Origin: Rhizobium sp. SL42
GTDB lineage: Bacteria; Pseudomonadota; Alphaproteobacteria; Rhizobiales; Rhizobiaceae
Length of the DNA stretch: 64,000 nt
NCBI RefSeq assembly: GCF_021729845.1
Contig: NZ_CP063397.1
Coordinates: forward strand, 3,424,001 to 3,488,000
Direction: 5' to 3'
The position numbers and the translations under genes were made by a program. The notes under the pieces are model-generated. The model did not search any database, had not been told where the DNA came from, and saw nothing but the letters and a program-made list of their open reading frames with translations. Below are positions 35,901 through 44,196 of the stretch, one piece after another (position 1 is the first letter of the stretch; every line of letters begins with the position of its first letter).

Positions 35901-36633
35901 CATCGTCCGGACTGCTCAGCGCCGCAACGCGGGCCTCGACAAGCCTTGCTATCTCGTCCGGTCCATCTGCCCGTTTGTGGCGAGTGTGCACGACCATCAT
36001 GTAGTCGCGGTAGGACATGCCGACGACATCGAGAAGATCGTCCAGTGCAACCATCCGATAGACGGCCGCATTCACATATTCGATCCGCATCGTCTCATCT
36101 AGGATGAGGATGCCCACCGGCATTGCCATCATCAGGCTTTCGAGATGTTGGTGCAGCTGTTCGGCACCGCCAGGTATCGTCTCTCCGCCAGCTGCCGTCT
36201 TTTCTACTGCAGAAAAGCCGGCTTGCGGCGGCGGCATGGCAGCTGCAGACCGGGTAGTTTCCGTCGTGGGAATCGAAGCTTCTTCGGCGGGTTCGACAAA
36301 GCCGAAGATGAAGATGGAATCGTCGTCATCAAGGAAGCGCTCGAGCCGGAGAACACCGTGCAGCTCACCCGACCGAGACCGCAAGGACAGGCTTTCGTCC
36401 TCTCCGAACACCACGACGCGGCGCTCGCGATCGTCGCGCATGTCGTCTGAGAAAGCACCGAACACCTCGCGATCGGTCCGTCCTGTGAAACGATTTTCCG
36501 CAAGGTTGAAGATACGGGCATAGGCACTGTTGACCGCAACGTAGCGAAGCTCGCTATCCTTGACGAAGGAAGGCTGCTCAATCGCGACGATTTTTTCGCG
36601 GACAAGGTTGAGCAATGCTGCTCCCCGATTCAA
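32944..36633 (-). CDS. Multi-PAS hybrid sensor histidine kinase with two receiver domains
   Basis: A 1,229-residue signalling protein without visible transmembrane segments, so probably cytosolic. About five PAS-like modules occupy residues 1-670 (for example MPVGILILDETMRIEYVNAAVYRM, MPVPVFIRDAERKLIYVNSAYEV, MPVGVVILNEDLIVEFANEKC). The dimerisation helix NMSHEIRTPMNG has its histidine near 696, then an ATPase domain (NIVGNAIKFTEKG, DTGIGI, GTGLGL). Two receivers follow with aspartates near 985 (VVIIDYHMPAMNG) and 1145 (LILMDVSMPVMNG). The start is a TTG with GGGAG 9 nt upstream; no ATG fits. Input signal unknown. Confidence 0.93.
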   Translation of the reverse strand: MNRGAALLNLVREKIVAIEQPSFVKDSELRYVAVNSAYARIFNLAENRFTGRTDREVFGAFSDDMRDDRERRVVVFGEDESLSLRSRSGELHGVLRLERFLDDDDSIFIFGFVEPAEEASIPTTETTRSAAAMPPPQAGFSAVEKTAAGGETIPGGAEQLHQHLESLMMAMPVGILILDETMRIEYVNAAVYRMVALDDLLDVVGMSYRDYMMVVHTRHKRADGPDEIARLVEARVAALSSPDDAPLTYARTPEGLTVVVSNRKLADGKILVTYTDITELAEREEETALYRATLEQMPVPVFIRDAERKLIYVNSAYEVLHDQRREDVYGLTEDDMFPESGGVLREENLRILEHGEVIERPRDVVIAGGREISVITRLNRITTTANRHYLVGSVTDVSVIKEHEQDLSQAHRRAETLYADIISMLRIMPVGVVILNEDLIVEFANEKCREIWCWPADIPIDGLSFRDYCEINIARGWNWPGMSFEEGYQKRVAQFRALEGSHTTELAYDDGKYVLANITRLNDRKILLTYSDLTEMRRREKEIGEAREQLERLGLFMQDAMALMSQGLVVIENDVITDANQSFSRILDLPAGLADQGQKWYKCFQFCAQRGDFGDDPATLLHQWQEKLRLTTGFSTTFLANGKTWVQMEVTFGGSGHWVVVLTDVSEIKEREAELEVLLAKSEAADKAKSEFLANMSHEIRTPMNGVLGMAELLSKSILDTRQKTFVDIIVKSGNALLTIINDILDFSKIDAGQLRLRKAPFDPVEAIEDVATLLSAAASEKDIELLVSGDQAVRHTVLGDPGRFRQIVTNLVGNAIKFTEKGHVLIDVSTRPLGGGESLLQLRIEDTGIGIAPEMQLQIFDKFSQVDSSSTRRHEGTGLGLAITSGLVNLFGGSLSLQSEPGHGSTFTVEIPMQIVADRNRQKTIPASVKDARVLVIDDNAVNRRIVTEQLSIWGFDGLAVEDGETGLKILAEAHDAGLHIDVVIIDYHMPAMNGIEVARAIRSDSRFDDLALIFLTSMDIVGDDQSFQSLKVQAHLMKPARANLLKGAIIDVVRAAQIQGGLPLPVPVAPAVSAIGLHSAPMRTTGAGHMQRRERLKVLIAEDNQVNQIVFRQILSGSDIDYRIVGNGEEALNALNDTPVDLILMDVSMPVMNGHQAAVIIRAQEARRGKGEHVPIIGVTAHALDSDREACLASGMDDYLSKPISPELLMRKIEQWRAGSGRSAVRV

Positions 36634-36844
36634 CTTTGTGTACTCCCTCGATCAATGACTCGGAATGGTAAACGCGGAGTAACCGGCCTTCATGAAACAG
36701 TTCGAAAATACGGGTTTACGTTCAAAGCGCCGGACGCTCCCGCCGCGATGTTCCAGAACAGCCAGCGATTGGTCGCAAATGGCAACGCGCATGGCGATCG
36801 GAAACTGTCAAAAATAATGTCGAAATCAACACAATGGATTGGCC

Positions 36845-38431
36845 ATGAGCGACATTACCCCCTCTGCCTTGCCCGAGACTGAAACCCCTTCCGGCGGTTC
36901 CGAGCGGCGCCGGCGCAGCGGTGGGCGCGGCAGCGAACGTGTGCGTTCATCGAGCGCATCGAAATACCGCAATCTCGTCAACCGGCTCGCCAAGACCGAA
37001 CTGCTGGATCCGCAGACGCTGGACGACATCCATGAGGCGTCCCTGACCATTCTTGAGGAAATCGGGATGGACATCATGCTGCCCGAAGCCCGCGCCATGA
37101 TGAAGGCTGCCGGCGCGACGGTCACCGAAGGTACCGAGCGGGTCCGCTTCGATCGCGGCCTGATCATGGAGCTGATCGCTTCGGCGCCTTCGCAATTCAC
37201 CATGCATGCGCGCAATCCGGCGCGAAACGTCGAGATCGGCGGCAACAATCTGGTCTTTGCCCAGATCGCATCGGCGCCCTTCGTGGCCGACCGCGAAGGT
37301 GGCAGGCGCGCAGGCAACCAGGAAGATTTCCGCAAACTGGTCAAGCTCGCCCAGTCCTACGACATCATCCACACCACCGGCGGTTATCCGGTCGAACCGG
37401 TCGACATCCACGCATCCGTCCGCCATCTCGACTGCCTGTCCGACATGGTCAAGCTGACCGACAAGGTGTTTCATTGCTATTCGCTCGGCCAGCAGCGCAA
37501 TATCGACGGTATCGAGATCGCGCGCATCGGCCGCGGCGTGTCGATGGAGCAACTCGAGCGAGAGCCGTCGATCTTCACCATCATCAACTCGTCCTCGCCG
37601 CTGCGCCTCGATGGCCCGATGCTGCAAGGCATCATCGAAATGTCGTCCCGCAACCAGGTTGTCGTCGTAACGCCGTTCACGCTGGCCGGCGCCATGGCGC
37701 CCGTGACCATCGCAGGCGCCTTGGTCCAGCAGAATGCCGAAGCGCTTTGCGGAATCGCGTTTACCCAATTGGTACGCAAGGGTGCGCCCGTCATGTATGG
37801 CGGCTTTACCTCTAACGTTGACATGAAGAGCGGCGCACCGGCTTTCGGCACGCCGGAATACATGAAGGCCGTCATCGCCGGCGGCCAGCTTGCCCGCCGC
37901 TACGGCGTGCCTTACCGCACATCCAACACCAATGCCTCGAACACGCTCGACGCACAGGCGGCCTACGAATCGGCCCTTTCGCTCTGGGCGCTCACCCAAG
38001 GTGGCGGGAATTTCATCATGCATTCGGCCGGCTGGAGCGAAGGCGGCCTGACGGCATCCTTCGAGAAATTTATCCTCGATGTCGACATGCTGCAGATGGT
38101 CGCTGAATTTCTGACGCCGCTCGATGTGAGCCAGGACGCACTGGCGCTCGATGCCGTGCGCGACGTCGGCCCCGGCGGCCACTATTTCGGCACCGCCCAC
38201 ACGCTTTCCCGCTACGAGAATGCCTTCTATTCGCCGATCCTGTCCGACTGGCGCAATTTCGAGACCTGGACAGATGCAGGCCGTCCGACGACCTACGACC
38301 ACGCCAACCGCATCTTCAAGGAAACGCTGGCGCGCTACGAGCGCCCGCCGATCGATCCGGCCGTCGAAGAAGAACTCGACGCCTTCGTTGCAAGACGCAA
38401 GGAAGAAGGCGGGGTTGCGACGGATTTCTGA
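36845..38431 (+). CDS. MttB-family trimethylamine/betaine methyltransferase homolog
   Basis: A 528-residue protein of the MttB superfamily (COG5598), with a basic, low-complexity N-terminus (SGGSERRRRSGGRGSERVRSS) and a TIM-barrel core. There is no in-frame TAG, so it lacks pyrrolysine and belongs to the non-Pyl MttB homologs, some of which demethylate quaternary amines such as glycine betaine. No corrinoid protein gene is adjacent. The ATG at 36845 is preferred over a TTG at 36839. It ends abutting the convergent WYL regulator (stops at 38431 and 38432). Confidence 0.87.
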   Translation: MSDITPSALPETETPSGGSERRRRSGGRGSERVRSSSASKYRNLVNRLAKTELLDPQTLDDIHEASLTILEEIGMDIMLPEARAMMKAAGATVTEGTERVRFDRGLIMELIASAPSQFTMHARNPARNVEIGGNNLVFAQIASAPFVADREGGRRAGNQEDFRKLVKLAQSYDIIHTTGGYPVEPVDIHASVRHLDCLSDMVKLTDKVFHCYSLGQQRNIDGIEIARIGRGVSMEQLEREPSIFTIINSSSPLRLDGPMLQGIIEMSSRNQVVVVTPFTLAGAMAPVTIAGALVQQNAEALCGIAFTQLVRKGAPVMYGGFTSNVDMKSGAPAFGTPEYMKAVIAGGQLARRYGVPYRTSNTNASNTLDAQAAYESALSLWALTQGGGNFIMHSAGWSEGGLTASFEKFILDVDMLQMVAEFLTPLDVSQDALALDAVRDVGPGGHYFGTAHTLSRYENAFYSPILSDWRNFETWTDAGRPTTYDHANRIFKETLARYERPPIDPAVEEELDAFVARRKEEGGVATDF

Positions 38432-39115
38432 TCAGCCGGCATCGAGCCCGGTAAGATAGGCCTCGTAGGTCTGGCCCGGCCCGGGTTCGAACCGGTCCGC
38501 CAGGACCTTCCAACCCTCGACCCGGTCGAGCCGGAAGTCTCTGAAATCCTGGCGCGTCTCGCACCATGTCGTCATCACCCAGATCGCCCCGAAGGCGCTC
38601 AGCGCCAGCGGCCAGACCGTGCGCTGCGTGCGCTCGCCGGCCAGCGAATGATAGGCGATCCACACCTTGCGCCGGGCCGAAAGGGCTTGGCGCACATCGC
38701 CGAGGCAATCCGGCGGTTCCGGTTGCGCAGACGCGCGAAACGCATGGATCGGCGCACCGACCAGCCGCTCGGCATGTTCCTTCGGCAAAAGCGCCACCAT
38801 CTTGTCCTTGGCTTCGCGCGCCGCCTGCCCCAAACGCGGATCACCGAGCATCTCGACGGCGCGAAGGCCGAAAGCCAATGCTTCGAGTTGTTCGAAGGTA
38901 AAGGTCAGAGGTGGCGCGTCGAAAGCCTCGCGCAGCATGTAGCCCACGCCGCGCTCGCCCTCGATCGGCGCGCCCGATGCGATCAGATGGTCCATGTCGC
39001 GGTAGATGGTGCGCTGGGCGACCTCCATCTTCTCCGCAATTTCGGCGGCCGTCATCGCCCGCCCGGTAGAACGCATTAACTGGATAATCCGGAAAAGACG
39101 GTCTGCCGGACGCAT
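38432..39115 (-). CDS. WYL-domain (YafY-type) transcriptional regulator
   Basis: A 227-residue regulator. It has an N-terminal HTH_11 winged helix (RLFRIIQLMRSTGRAMTAAEIAEKMEVAQRTIYRDMDHL) and a WYL-like domain from about residue 137 (RRKVWIAYHSLAGE...VWPLALSAFGAIWVMTTWCETRQDFRDFRLDRV). Such proteins sense small ligands or nucleic acids. GGAG stands 7 nt before the ATG. The target is unknown; the small gene pair at 39202 lies divergent, 86 bp away. Confidence 0.88.
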   Translation of the reverse strand: MRPADRLFRIIQLMRSTGRAMTAAEIAEKMEVAQRTIYRDMDHLIASGAPIEGERGVGYMLREAFDAPPLTFTFEQLEALAFGLRAVEMLGDPRLGQAAREAKDKMVALLPKEHAERLVGAPIHAFRASAQPEPPDCLGDVRQALSARRKVWIAYHSLAGERTQRTVWPLALSAFGAIWVMTTWCETRQDFRDFRLDRVEGWKVLADRFEPGPGQTYEAYLTGLDAG

Positions 39116-39201
39116 GGGAACGCTCCAAATAATGTCTGTGGCCAGAAGGGTGTCAGGAGCAATGTGTTAGGTCAAGCCGCATACACAAACAGGAGGGCAG
39201 C

Positions 39202-39312
39202 TTGACCGGCAACGCATCATCAGAAATCGTCGTCCGCACTGTCGCATCCGGGCCTGTCGCGGAACTGGTGCGTCAGACGGCATTGCAGGACGGCGGACAA
39301 CACCATGGCTGA
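39202..39312 (+). CDS. Possible 36-residue leader peptide with TTG start
   Basis: AGGAGG (39191-39196) stands 5 nt before a TTG that opens a 36-codon frame (begins MTGNASSEIVV, ends LQDGGQHHG). Its TGA overlaps the ATG of the next gene by 8 bp (ATGGCTGA), which would couple translation. This is the strongest ribosome-binding site in the interval, while the downstream ATG has none of its own. No homology recognised; it could also be a remnant. Confidence 0.4.
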   Translation: MTGNASSEIVVRTVASGPVAELVRQTALQDGGQHHG

Positions 39313-40435
39313 AGCACTCAAACACCTGATCGGCGCACGAAACGCAACGGACATCGCCGATGCCCTGTCGAGCGCCTGGACAAAATTCCCGCGCGACGCA
39401 TTCCTCGCCGATATCCTGCCGCGCATCGAAAGCCTGGAACTCATGCAGCGTGGCCAGTTGATCGCCGACGCCATGTACCTGCATCTGCCCCGGAATTTTG
39501 CCGTGGCGGCGCCGATCCTGATGGCTACGCTGCCGGTTGACCGGAGGCCCGGCCTTTCCGGCTGGTCGCTGCTTGCCTTCAACCAGTATATTGCCGCCCA
39601 TGGTCTGGACCACGTGGAGATATCCCTTGATCTCCTGAAGGCGCTGACGCCGCATTTCACCGCCGAGTTCGGCATCCGGCCTTTCATCCACCGCGAACAG
39701 ACAAAAGCGCTCTCCATAATCGGTCAATGGGCGGACGATCCGAACCACCATGTCCGCCGCCTTGCCAGCGAAGGCACAAGGCCCCGCCTGCCCTGGGCCA
39801 TGCGCTTGCCGGCTCTGGTCAAGGATCCTGCCCCTCTCCTGCCGATCCTGACCGCCCTGATCGATGACCCCGAAGACTATGTCCGCCGCTCGGTTGCCAA
39901 CAGCCTCAACGACATCGCCAAGGATCATCAAGATCTCGTCGCCGATTTTGTCGGGCGCCATCACAAAGGCGCCTCTGCCGAACGGCTCTGGCTGCTCAGG
40001 CACGCCTCCCGCACGCTGCTCAAGAAAGGCCACGCAACCGCACTGGCAAATTTCGGCTTCGCCCGGATCGACGGCATCGAGGCGAACCTCCGGCTTGCCG
40101 CCCAGCAGGTGAGCTTCCCGGGCGTACTCGATTTCTCCGTCTCGCTCTCCAATAAAACCGGACAATCGCAGTCGCTGATGTTCGACTACGCCATTCATCA
40201 CCAGAAGAAAGACGGCACGCTGAGCCCCAAGATCTTCAAGGCGAAAAGCCTGACGCTGGCTGCCGGCCAGTCGATGACCTTCGAGCGCCGCCACGCCTTC
40301 CGCCCCATCACCACCCGCGTCTACCATCCCGGTGAACACCGGCTGGAAATCCTGGTCAACGGCACCAGCCTTGCTCTGGAAACCTTCATCCTCACGGCAT
40401 CTGGCGGATCCGCCGATACCGACGCAGCACAATGA
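39305..40435 (+). CDS. DNA-alkylation-repair-like HEAT-repeat protein
   Basis: A 376-residue protein with HEAT-like helical repeats of the AlkD type: FGIRPFIHREQTKALSIIGQWADDPNHHVRRLASEGTRPRLPWAMRLPALVKDPAPLLPILTALI contains the family core RRLASEGTRPRLPW. Residues from about 265 form a distinct beta-rich C-terminal domain (LDFSVSLSNKTGQSQSLMFDYAIHHQKKDG). AlkD removes bulky alkylated bases; many relatives have no proven glycosylase activity. Translation is probably coupled to the 36-codon frame just upstream. Confidence 0.85.
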   Translation: MAEALKHLIGARNATDIADALSSAWTKFPRDAFLADILPRIESLELMQRGQLIADAMYLHLPRNFAVAAPILMATLPVDRRPGLSGWSLLAFNQYIAAHGLDHVEISLDLLKALTPHFTAEFGIRPFIHREQTKALSIIGQWADDPNHHVRRLASEGTRPRLPWAMRLPALVKDPAPLLPILTALIDDPEDYVRRSVANSLNDIAKDHQDLVADFVGRHHKGASAERLWLLRHASRTLLKKGHATALANFGFARIDGIEANLRLAAQQVSFPGVLDFSVSLSNKTGQSQSLMFDYAIHHQKKDGTLSPKIFKAKSLTLAAGQSMTFERRHAFRPITTRVYHPGEHRLEILVNGTSLALETFILTASGGSADTDAAQ

Positions 40436-40563
40436 AGCTGGCCTGACGCGAGCAAAACCTTCGTACAGGCATCCAGGATGGGTGTGGACATCTACGAGGA
40501 ATGCCAAGGGAAACCACTAGGTGGCTCCCCTTGGCTGCAAGGCTCGAATTGTGAAAGCTCGCC

Positions 40564-41136
40564 CTATTCGGCTCTTTTGCGACCCGTTAGCATCGCCCGC
40601 ACAAGATTTTCACGATGCTCAAGACTGGCCAGAACAACGCCCGTGACATGCAGCAGGATCATGCCCAAGGTCGCGTAAACCAGCGCCTTGTGCGTGCTCT
40701 CGACCCATTCGACACCCCAATAAGCATCCGTCGTCATCAGGTAGCCGGTCGTTACAATCCCGGAGATCATCAGCAGCAGTGCGATGACCATCGCGCCACC
40801 AGCCGGATTGTGGCCGATAAAGCGCTTGGCCCGTATGTAGACCGAGTCTCTGATGAAACTCGCGATCGTAGACGGACGGTAGATGAAGCTGGCGAACCGC
40901 GCATGCTCGCTGCCGATCAGCCCCCAGATGAGCCGAATGGCAACGAGACCACCGATCATATAGCCTGAAATGACGTGGGCATCCTTCCACTCGTCGCCGG
41001 TCAGGAAGGAAAAGGTAAACAGCCCCACCAGAGCCCAGTGGAATAGCCGCACGATCGGATCCCAAACCTTGACCATGGGCGGCCACTCGGGCCGACCATT
41101 CGTGTCGGTGGAAGCATTGCGCTCCACGCCGCCCAT
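40564..41136 (-). CDS. Cytochrome b561-type membrane protein
   Basis: A 190-residue di-heme cytochrome b561 (Ni/Fe-hydrogenase b-type) with four transmembrane helices. The heme histidines are in VRLFHWALVG, DAHVISGYMIGGLVAIRLIWG, GHNPAGGAMVIALLLMISG and ALVYATLGMILLHVTGVV. VKVWDPIVRLFHW is the usual N-terminal motif. It transfers electrons across the membrane. The ATG overlaps the PepSY-gene stop by one base (TGATG), so the two are co-translated. Confidence 0.92.
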   Translation of the reverse strand: MGGVERNASTDTNGRPEWPPMVKVWDPIVRLFHWALVGLFTFSFLTGDEWKDAHVISGYMIGGLVAIRLIWGLIGSEHARFASFIYRPSTIASFIRDSVYIRAKRFIGHNPAGGAMVIALLLMISGIVTTGYLMTTDAYWGVEWVESTHKALVYATLGMILLHVTGVVLASLEHRENLVRAMLTGRKRAE

Positions 41137-41399
41137 CAGTCTTCGCCGACCTGGGTGCCGGTTTCCGGGTTGAACAGCGCTTCGACCTTGTTGCCGTCCT
41201 TGATGCCGTAGACTTCGTAGCAGCCGTTCTCAACCTTGATTTGGCGAACCTCGAAACCAAGCTCGGTGGCCTTGGCCTTCATCGCAGCCTCGCTCAACCA
41301 CTTGTCCTTGGCGACATCACAGGAAGTGCTGCTTTCGGCACGGGCGATGCCGGCAAACGAAGCTGAGATCAGCAGGGTGGCAACAACAATCTTTTTCAT
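41136..41399 (-). CDS. Periplasmic PepSY-domain protein A
   Basis: An 87-residue exported protein. The signal peptide (MKKIVVATLLISASFAGIARA) is followed by one PepSY-like module (KWLSEAAMKAKATELGFEVRQIKVENGCYEVYGIKDGNKVEALFNPETG) with a probable disulfide. AAGGA 8 nt before the ATG at 41399 sets the start. It is paired with the cytochrome b561 and divergent from a second PepSY gene linked to a two-component system. Confidence 0.9.
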   Translation of the reverse strand: MKKIVVATLLISASFAGIARAESSTSCDVAKDKWLSEAAMKAKATELGFEVRQIKVENGCYEVYGIKDGNKVEALFNPETGTQVGED

Positions 41400-41481
41400 T
41401 GATATGGTCCTTCGTTGTTCCGGTCGAGCACCGCGCTTCGAACCGATGGCAAGGACATTAGGTGAGCGGTGCTGAGCGATG

Positions 41482-41511
41482 GCTGACGACAAATGTCAGC
41501 GAAATTTCAGC
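41482..41511. promoter_or_regulatory. Operator-like site between divergent PepSY operons
   Basis: GCTGAC-N7-GTCAGC (41482-41500) is a perfect inverted repeat. A further TTCAGC (41506-41511) follows the GTCAGC in direct repeat at an 11-bp interval, one helical turn, the spacing OmpR/PhoP-type regulators use. The neighbouring OmpR-family regulator is the natural candidate. Confidence 0.5.
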
Positions 41512-41533
41512 TTGCCGGTGTTATGACACAGGC

Positions 41534-41908
41534 ATGGAGCAAGCACGCGCACCAAGTCTCAAGAGATTGGCGATGATGATGGCAGGGTCGGCCTTGGCAC
41601 TGTTGCTGACCTTCGCCGCGCATTCGCCATCCAGCGCCGATGCCGATGCCGATAACCGCCCCTGGCGAGAACAGGAAAACGAACGCCAGCGCATCCGGGA
41701 TGATGTCGCGCGTGGCGTTACCAAGTCACTTGCAACCCTACGGCAGATTGTCCTTGCCCGCGTCGCAGGACAGATCGTCTCGACCAAACCAGACCGTGAC
41801 GATGACCGACTGATCTATGAGTTTCGCATCCTGCGCGACGACAACCGTCTGATCGAAGTGGAGGTCGATGCAGCCTCCGGTGCCATTCTGGAAATCGAGA
41901 ACGAGTAA
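41534..41908 (+). CDS. Periplasmic PepSY-domain protein B
   Basis: A 124-residue exported protein with a signal sequence (LAMMMAGSALALLLTFAAHSPSSADA) and a PepSY module near the C-terminus (LARVAGQIVSTKPDRDDDRLIYEFRILRDDNRLIEVEVDAASGAILEIENE). It is the first gene of a three-gene unit; its stop overlaps the regulator's ATG (TAATG). PepSY proteins are thought to act as inhibitory or sensor modules near the membrane, so it may modulate the downstream kinase. Confidence 0.88.
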   Translation: MEQARAPSLKRLAMMMAGSALALLLTFAAHSPSSADADADNRPWREQENERQRIRDDVARGVTKSLATLRQIVLARVAGQIVSTKPDRDDDRLIYEFRILRDDNRLIEVEVDAASGAILEIENE

Positions 41909-42573
41909 TGCGGATCCTGCTCATCGAAGACGACGCACTGATTGCTCGCGACGTGATTGCGCATCTGGAGCGCGTCGGCTTTGTCGTCGTTCATGAAAGG
42001 GATGGTGAATCGGGCTGGTTCACCGGCGACGCAGAGAATTTCGCCGCCGTGATCCTTGATCTCGGGCTTCCCGGCATGGACGGACTGACCGTGCTCAAAC
42101 GCTGGCGCAGTGCTGCAAGAACGACACCCGTGCTCATCTTGACCGCCCGCGGCAACTGGCAGGAGCGCGTCGAGGGCATCGATGCGGGCGCCGATGACTA
42201 TCTGACCAAGCCGTTCCAAATGGCCGAACTTCTGGCGAGGCTGCGCGCCATTATCCGCCGCAGTGTCGGGCAGGCCAGTCCTGTCATCGCCCTCGGCAGC
42301 ATTACCATCGACACTCGAACCAAGGCAGTCGCACGCGACGGCCTGCCGATCGACCTGACGCCACTTGAATATCGCTGCCTGACATTTCTCGCGCATAACC
42401 CGGAACGCAATGTGTCGCAGGCGGAACTGACCGAGCAACTCTACAGCCAGGATTTCGACCGCGATAGCAATTCGGTCGAAGTGCTTGTCGGCCGCCTGCG
42501 CCGCAAGCTCGGTCGCGATGTCATCACCACGCGCCGCGGCTATGGTTATCGCATCGGCGGTGATCAGGCATGA
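41908..42573 (+). CDS. OmpR-family response regulator
   Basis: A 221-residue regulator with a receiver domain (LLIEDDALIARDV, phosphoacceptor near D51 in VILDLGLPGMDG, TARGNWQERVEGIDAGADDYLTKPF) and an OmpR-type winged helix (LTPLEYRCLTFLAHNPERNVSQAELTEQLY...VEVLVGRLRRKLG, TRRGYGYRI). It overlaps the PepSY gene by 1 bp and the kinase by 4 bp. Confidence 0.95.
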   Translation: MRILLIEDDALIARDVIAHLERVGFVVVHERDGESGWFTGDAENFAAVILDLGLPGMDGLTVLKRWRSAARTTPVLILTARGNWQERVEGIDAGADDYLTKPFQMAELLARLRAIIRRSVGQASPVIALGSITIDTRTKAVARDGLPIDLTPLEYRCLTFLAHNPERNVSQAELTEQLYSQDFDRDSNSVEVLVGRLRRKLGRDVITTRRGYGYRIGGDQA

Positions 42574-43916
42574 TGCAGTCGATCCGCGGCCGGTTTATAC
42601 TTGTATCGCTGATCAGCGTCCTGGTTGCGCTTGCCATGGCAAGCCTGGTGATGGTCCTGCTCTTTACCCGCAATCTCGAGGCGCGAGTGGACACGGAGCT
42701 GTCCGGCCACATCAACAACATTGCCGGTGCGCTCCGCTTTGCCGGGGACGGAGCCCTTGATCTTCCCGACAGGCCGGTGGATCGCCGTTTCGAAGAGCCC
42801 TATGGCGGCCTGTATTGGCAAGTGGAAGACGATGACCGCGCCAGCGAATTGCGCTCGGCCTCACTGTGGGATTTCACCCTGCCCTTGCCGGATGACGTGC
42901 AGGAAACCGGGACCATCCATCGATACCAGCTTCCCGGTCCGGAAGGTACGGATCTGATCGTGCAGGAACGCAAGATCATCTTTGCCGCACCCGGCGGAAA
43001 ACGGGCAATCCGCATCGCGGCGGCCATCAACGCCAGCGTCGTCTCGGATGCCAGCCGCGCCTTTGCCTTCGACATCATTCCCTACATGCTGGCTCTGGCT
43101 GCCTTCCTGATCGCCGCCTCGCTCGCCCAGCTGACATTCGGCCTGAAGCCCATTTCCTCCGTCGCCAACGGTCTCGACCGGATAAGGGAACGCAGGGCGG
43201 AAAGGCTGGATGGCCGGTATCCGAAGGAATTCAAAGACGTGGTCAGTGCGGTCAACCAACTGCTCGATGCGCAGGCGCAACTTATCGAAAAGGCAAAAAG
43301 CCGGGCGGCAGATCTCGCCCACGGTCTGAAAACCCCATTAACCGTCCTCTCCAATGATGCAGCAACGCTTCGCGAACGCGGCGAGGTCGCGATCGCCGAT
43401 GAGCTTACCCATCTCGCAGGTGTCATGCAGGCCCATGTCGAGCACGAGCTGACAATGAGCCGGATCGCCGCAAATGCCAGCCTGCGCAGGTCGGATGCCA
43501 ATATCGCGGCTGCGGTGGACTTGATCGTCAAGACGTTGAGACGAACTCCACGCGGTGAACGTCTCAATTGGCACATCGCGGTCCCGCCCGATCTTGCTGT
43601 CGGCGTCGATCCCCACGATCTTCAGGAACTGCTGGGCAATATTCTCGACAATTCGGTCAAGTGGAGCAAAACCGAGATTTCCATTGAGGCGAACAGGCAC
43701 GAGCAGCGCACCCAGCTGATCATCGAGGATGATGGCCCTGGCGCAGATCCGGCTGGGCTGCGCACGATGATGGAACGCGGCACGCGCCTCGATCTTAAAA
43801 CTCCCGGCACCGGCATCGGCCTTGCGATCGTGCGCGACATCGCGGCGGTTTATGACCTGTCAGTGGAGATTGACAATCGGCCCCATGGCGGCCTGCGCAT
43901 CCGTATCCTGCTTTGA
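42570..43916 (+). CDS. Sensor histidine kinase
   Basis: A 448-residue membrane kinase with two transmembrane helices (about residues 8-32 and 168-195) flanking a periplasmic domain of about 135 residues. A HAMP-like linker, the H-box DLAHGLKTPLTVL (histidine near 251) and the N, G1 and G2 boxes (LLGNILDNSVKWSK, EDDGPGADP, GTGIGLAIV) follow. The H-box with AHGLKTPL and this layout resemble the PhoQ/RstB-type kinases. Partner of the regulator just upstream. Confidence 0.94.
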   Translation: MMQSIRGRFILVSLISVLVALAMASLVMVLLFTRNLEARVDTELSGHINNIAGALRFAGDGALDLPDRPVDRRFEEPYGGLYWQVEDDDRASELRSASLWDFTLPLPDDVQETGTIHRYQLPGPEGTDLIVQERKIIFAAPGGKRAIRIAAAINASVVSDASRAFAFDIIPYMLALAAFLIAASLAQLTFGLKPISSVANGLDRIRERRAERLDGRYPKEFKDVVSAVNQLLDAQAQLIEKAKSRAADLAHGLKTPLTVLSNDAATLRERGEVAIADELTHLAGVMQAHVEHELTMSRIAANASLRRSDANIAAAVDLIVKTLRRTPRGERLNWHIAVPPDLAVGVDPHDLQELLGNILDNSVKWSKTEISIEANRHEQRTQLIIEDDGPGADPAGLRTMMERGTRLDLKTPGTGIGLAIVRDIAAVYDLSVEIDNRPHGGLRIRILL

Positions 43917-44196
43917 ACCTTTCGCTGCAGCGCAAAACATTTCCTTGACTTTCCACGCAAACTGGCCCATTTGCACGTCAGCTTTCACCTTCCGGCCGCC
44001 GCGTGAGCGTGCCCAGCGACAATAGAGACGCGACGAAGGATAAAAGCGCACAGAACGAATGGCGGCACGACCGCCGATGCGCTGGAAAGCTTTTTTCCAA
44101 CTTGCAAGTTCCCAAATCACGCGGGGTTCTTGACGCCAATGCCAACCGGTTCGCACGATGCGGCCCGGTCAGTGTGCTTTTGGCGCCCCGAAAGGT

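Noticed and set aside
33394..36102. 902-codon plus-strand frame opposite the hybrid kinase
   Set aside because: It is the antisense shadow of a GC-rich coding region. The minus-strand frame has unmistakable kinase, PAS and receiver motifs; the plus frame has none.
36845..38431. Pyrrolysine-containing trimethylamine methyltransferase
   Set aside because: The gene has no in-frame TAG and no pyl genes or corrinoid protein are nearby; it belongs to the non-Pyl homologs.
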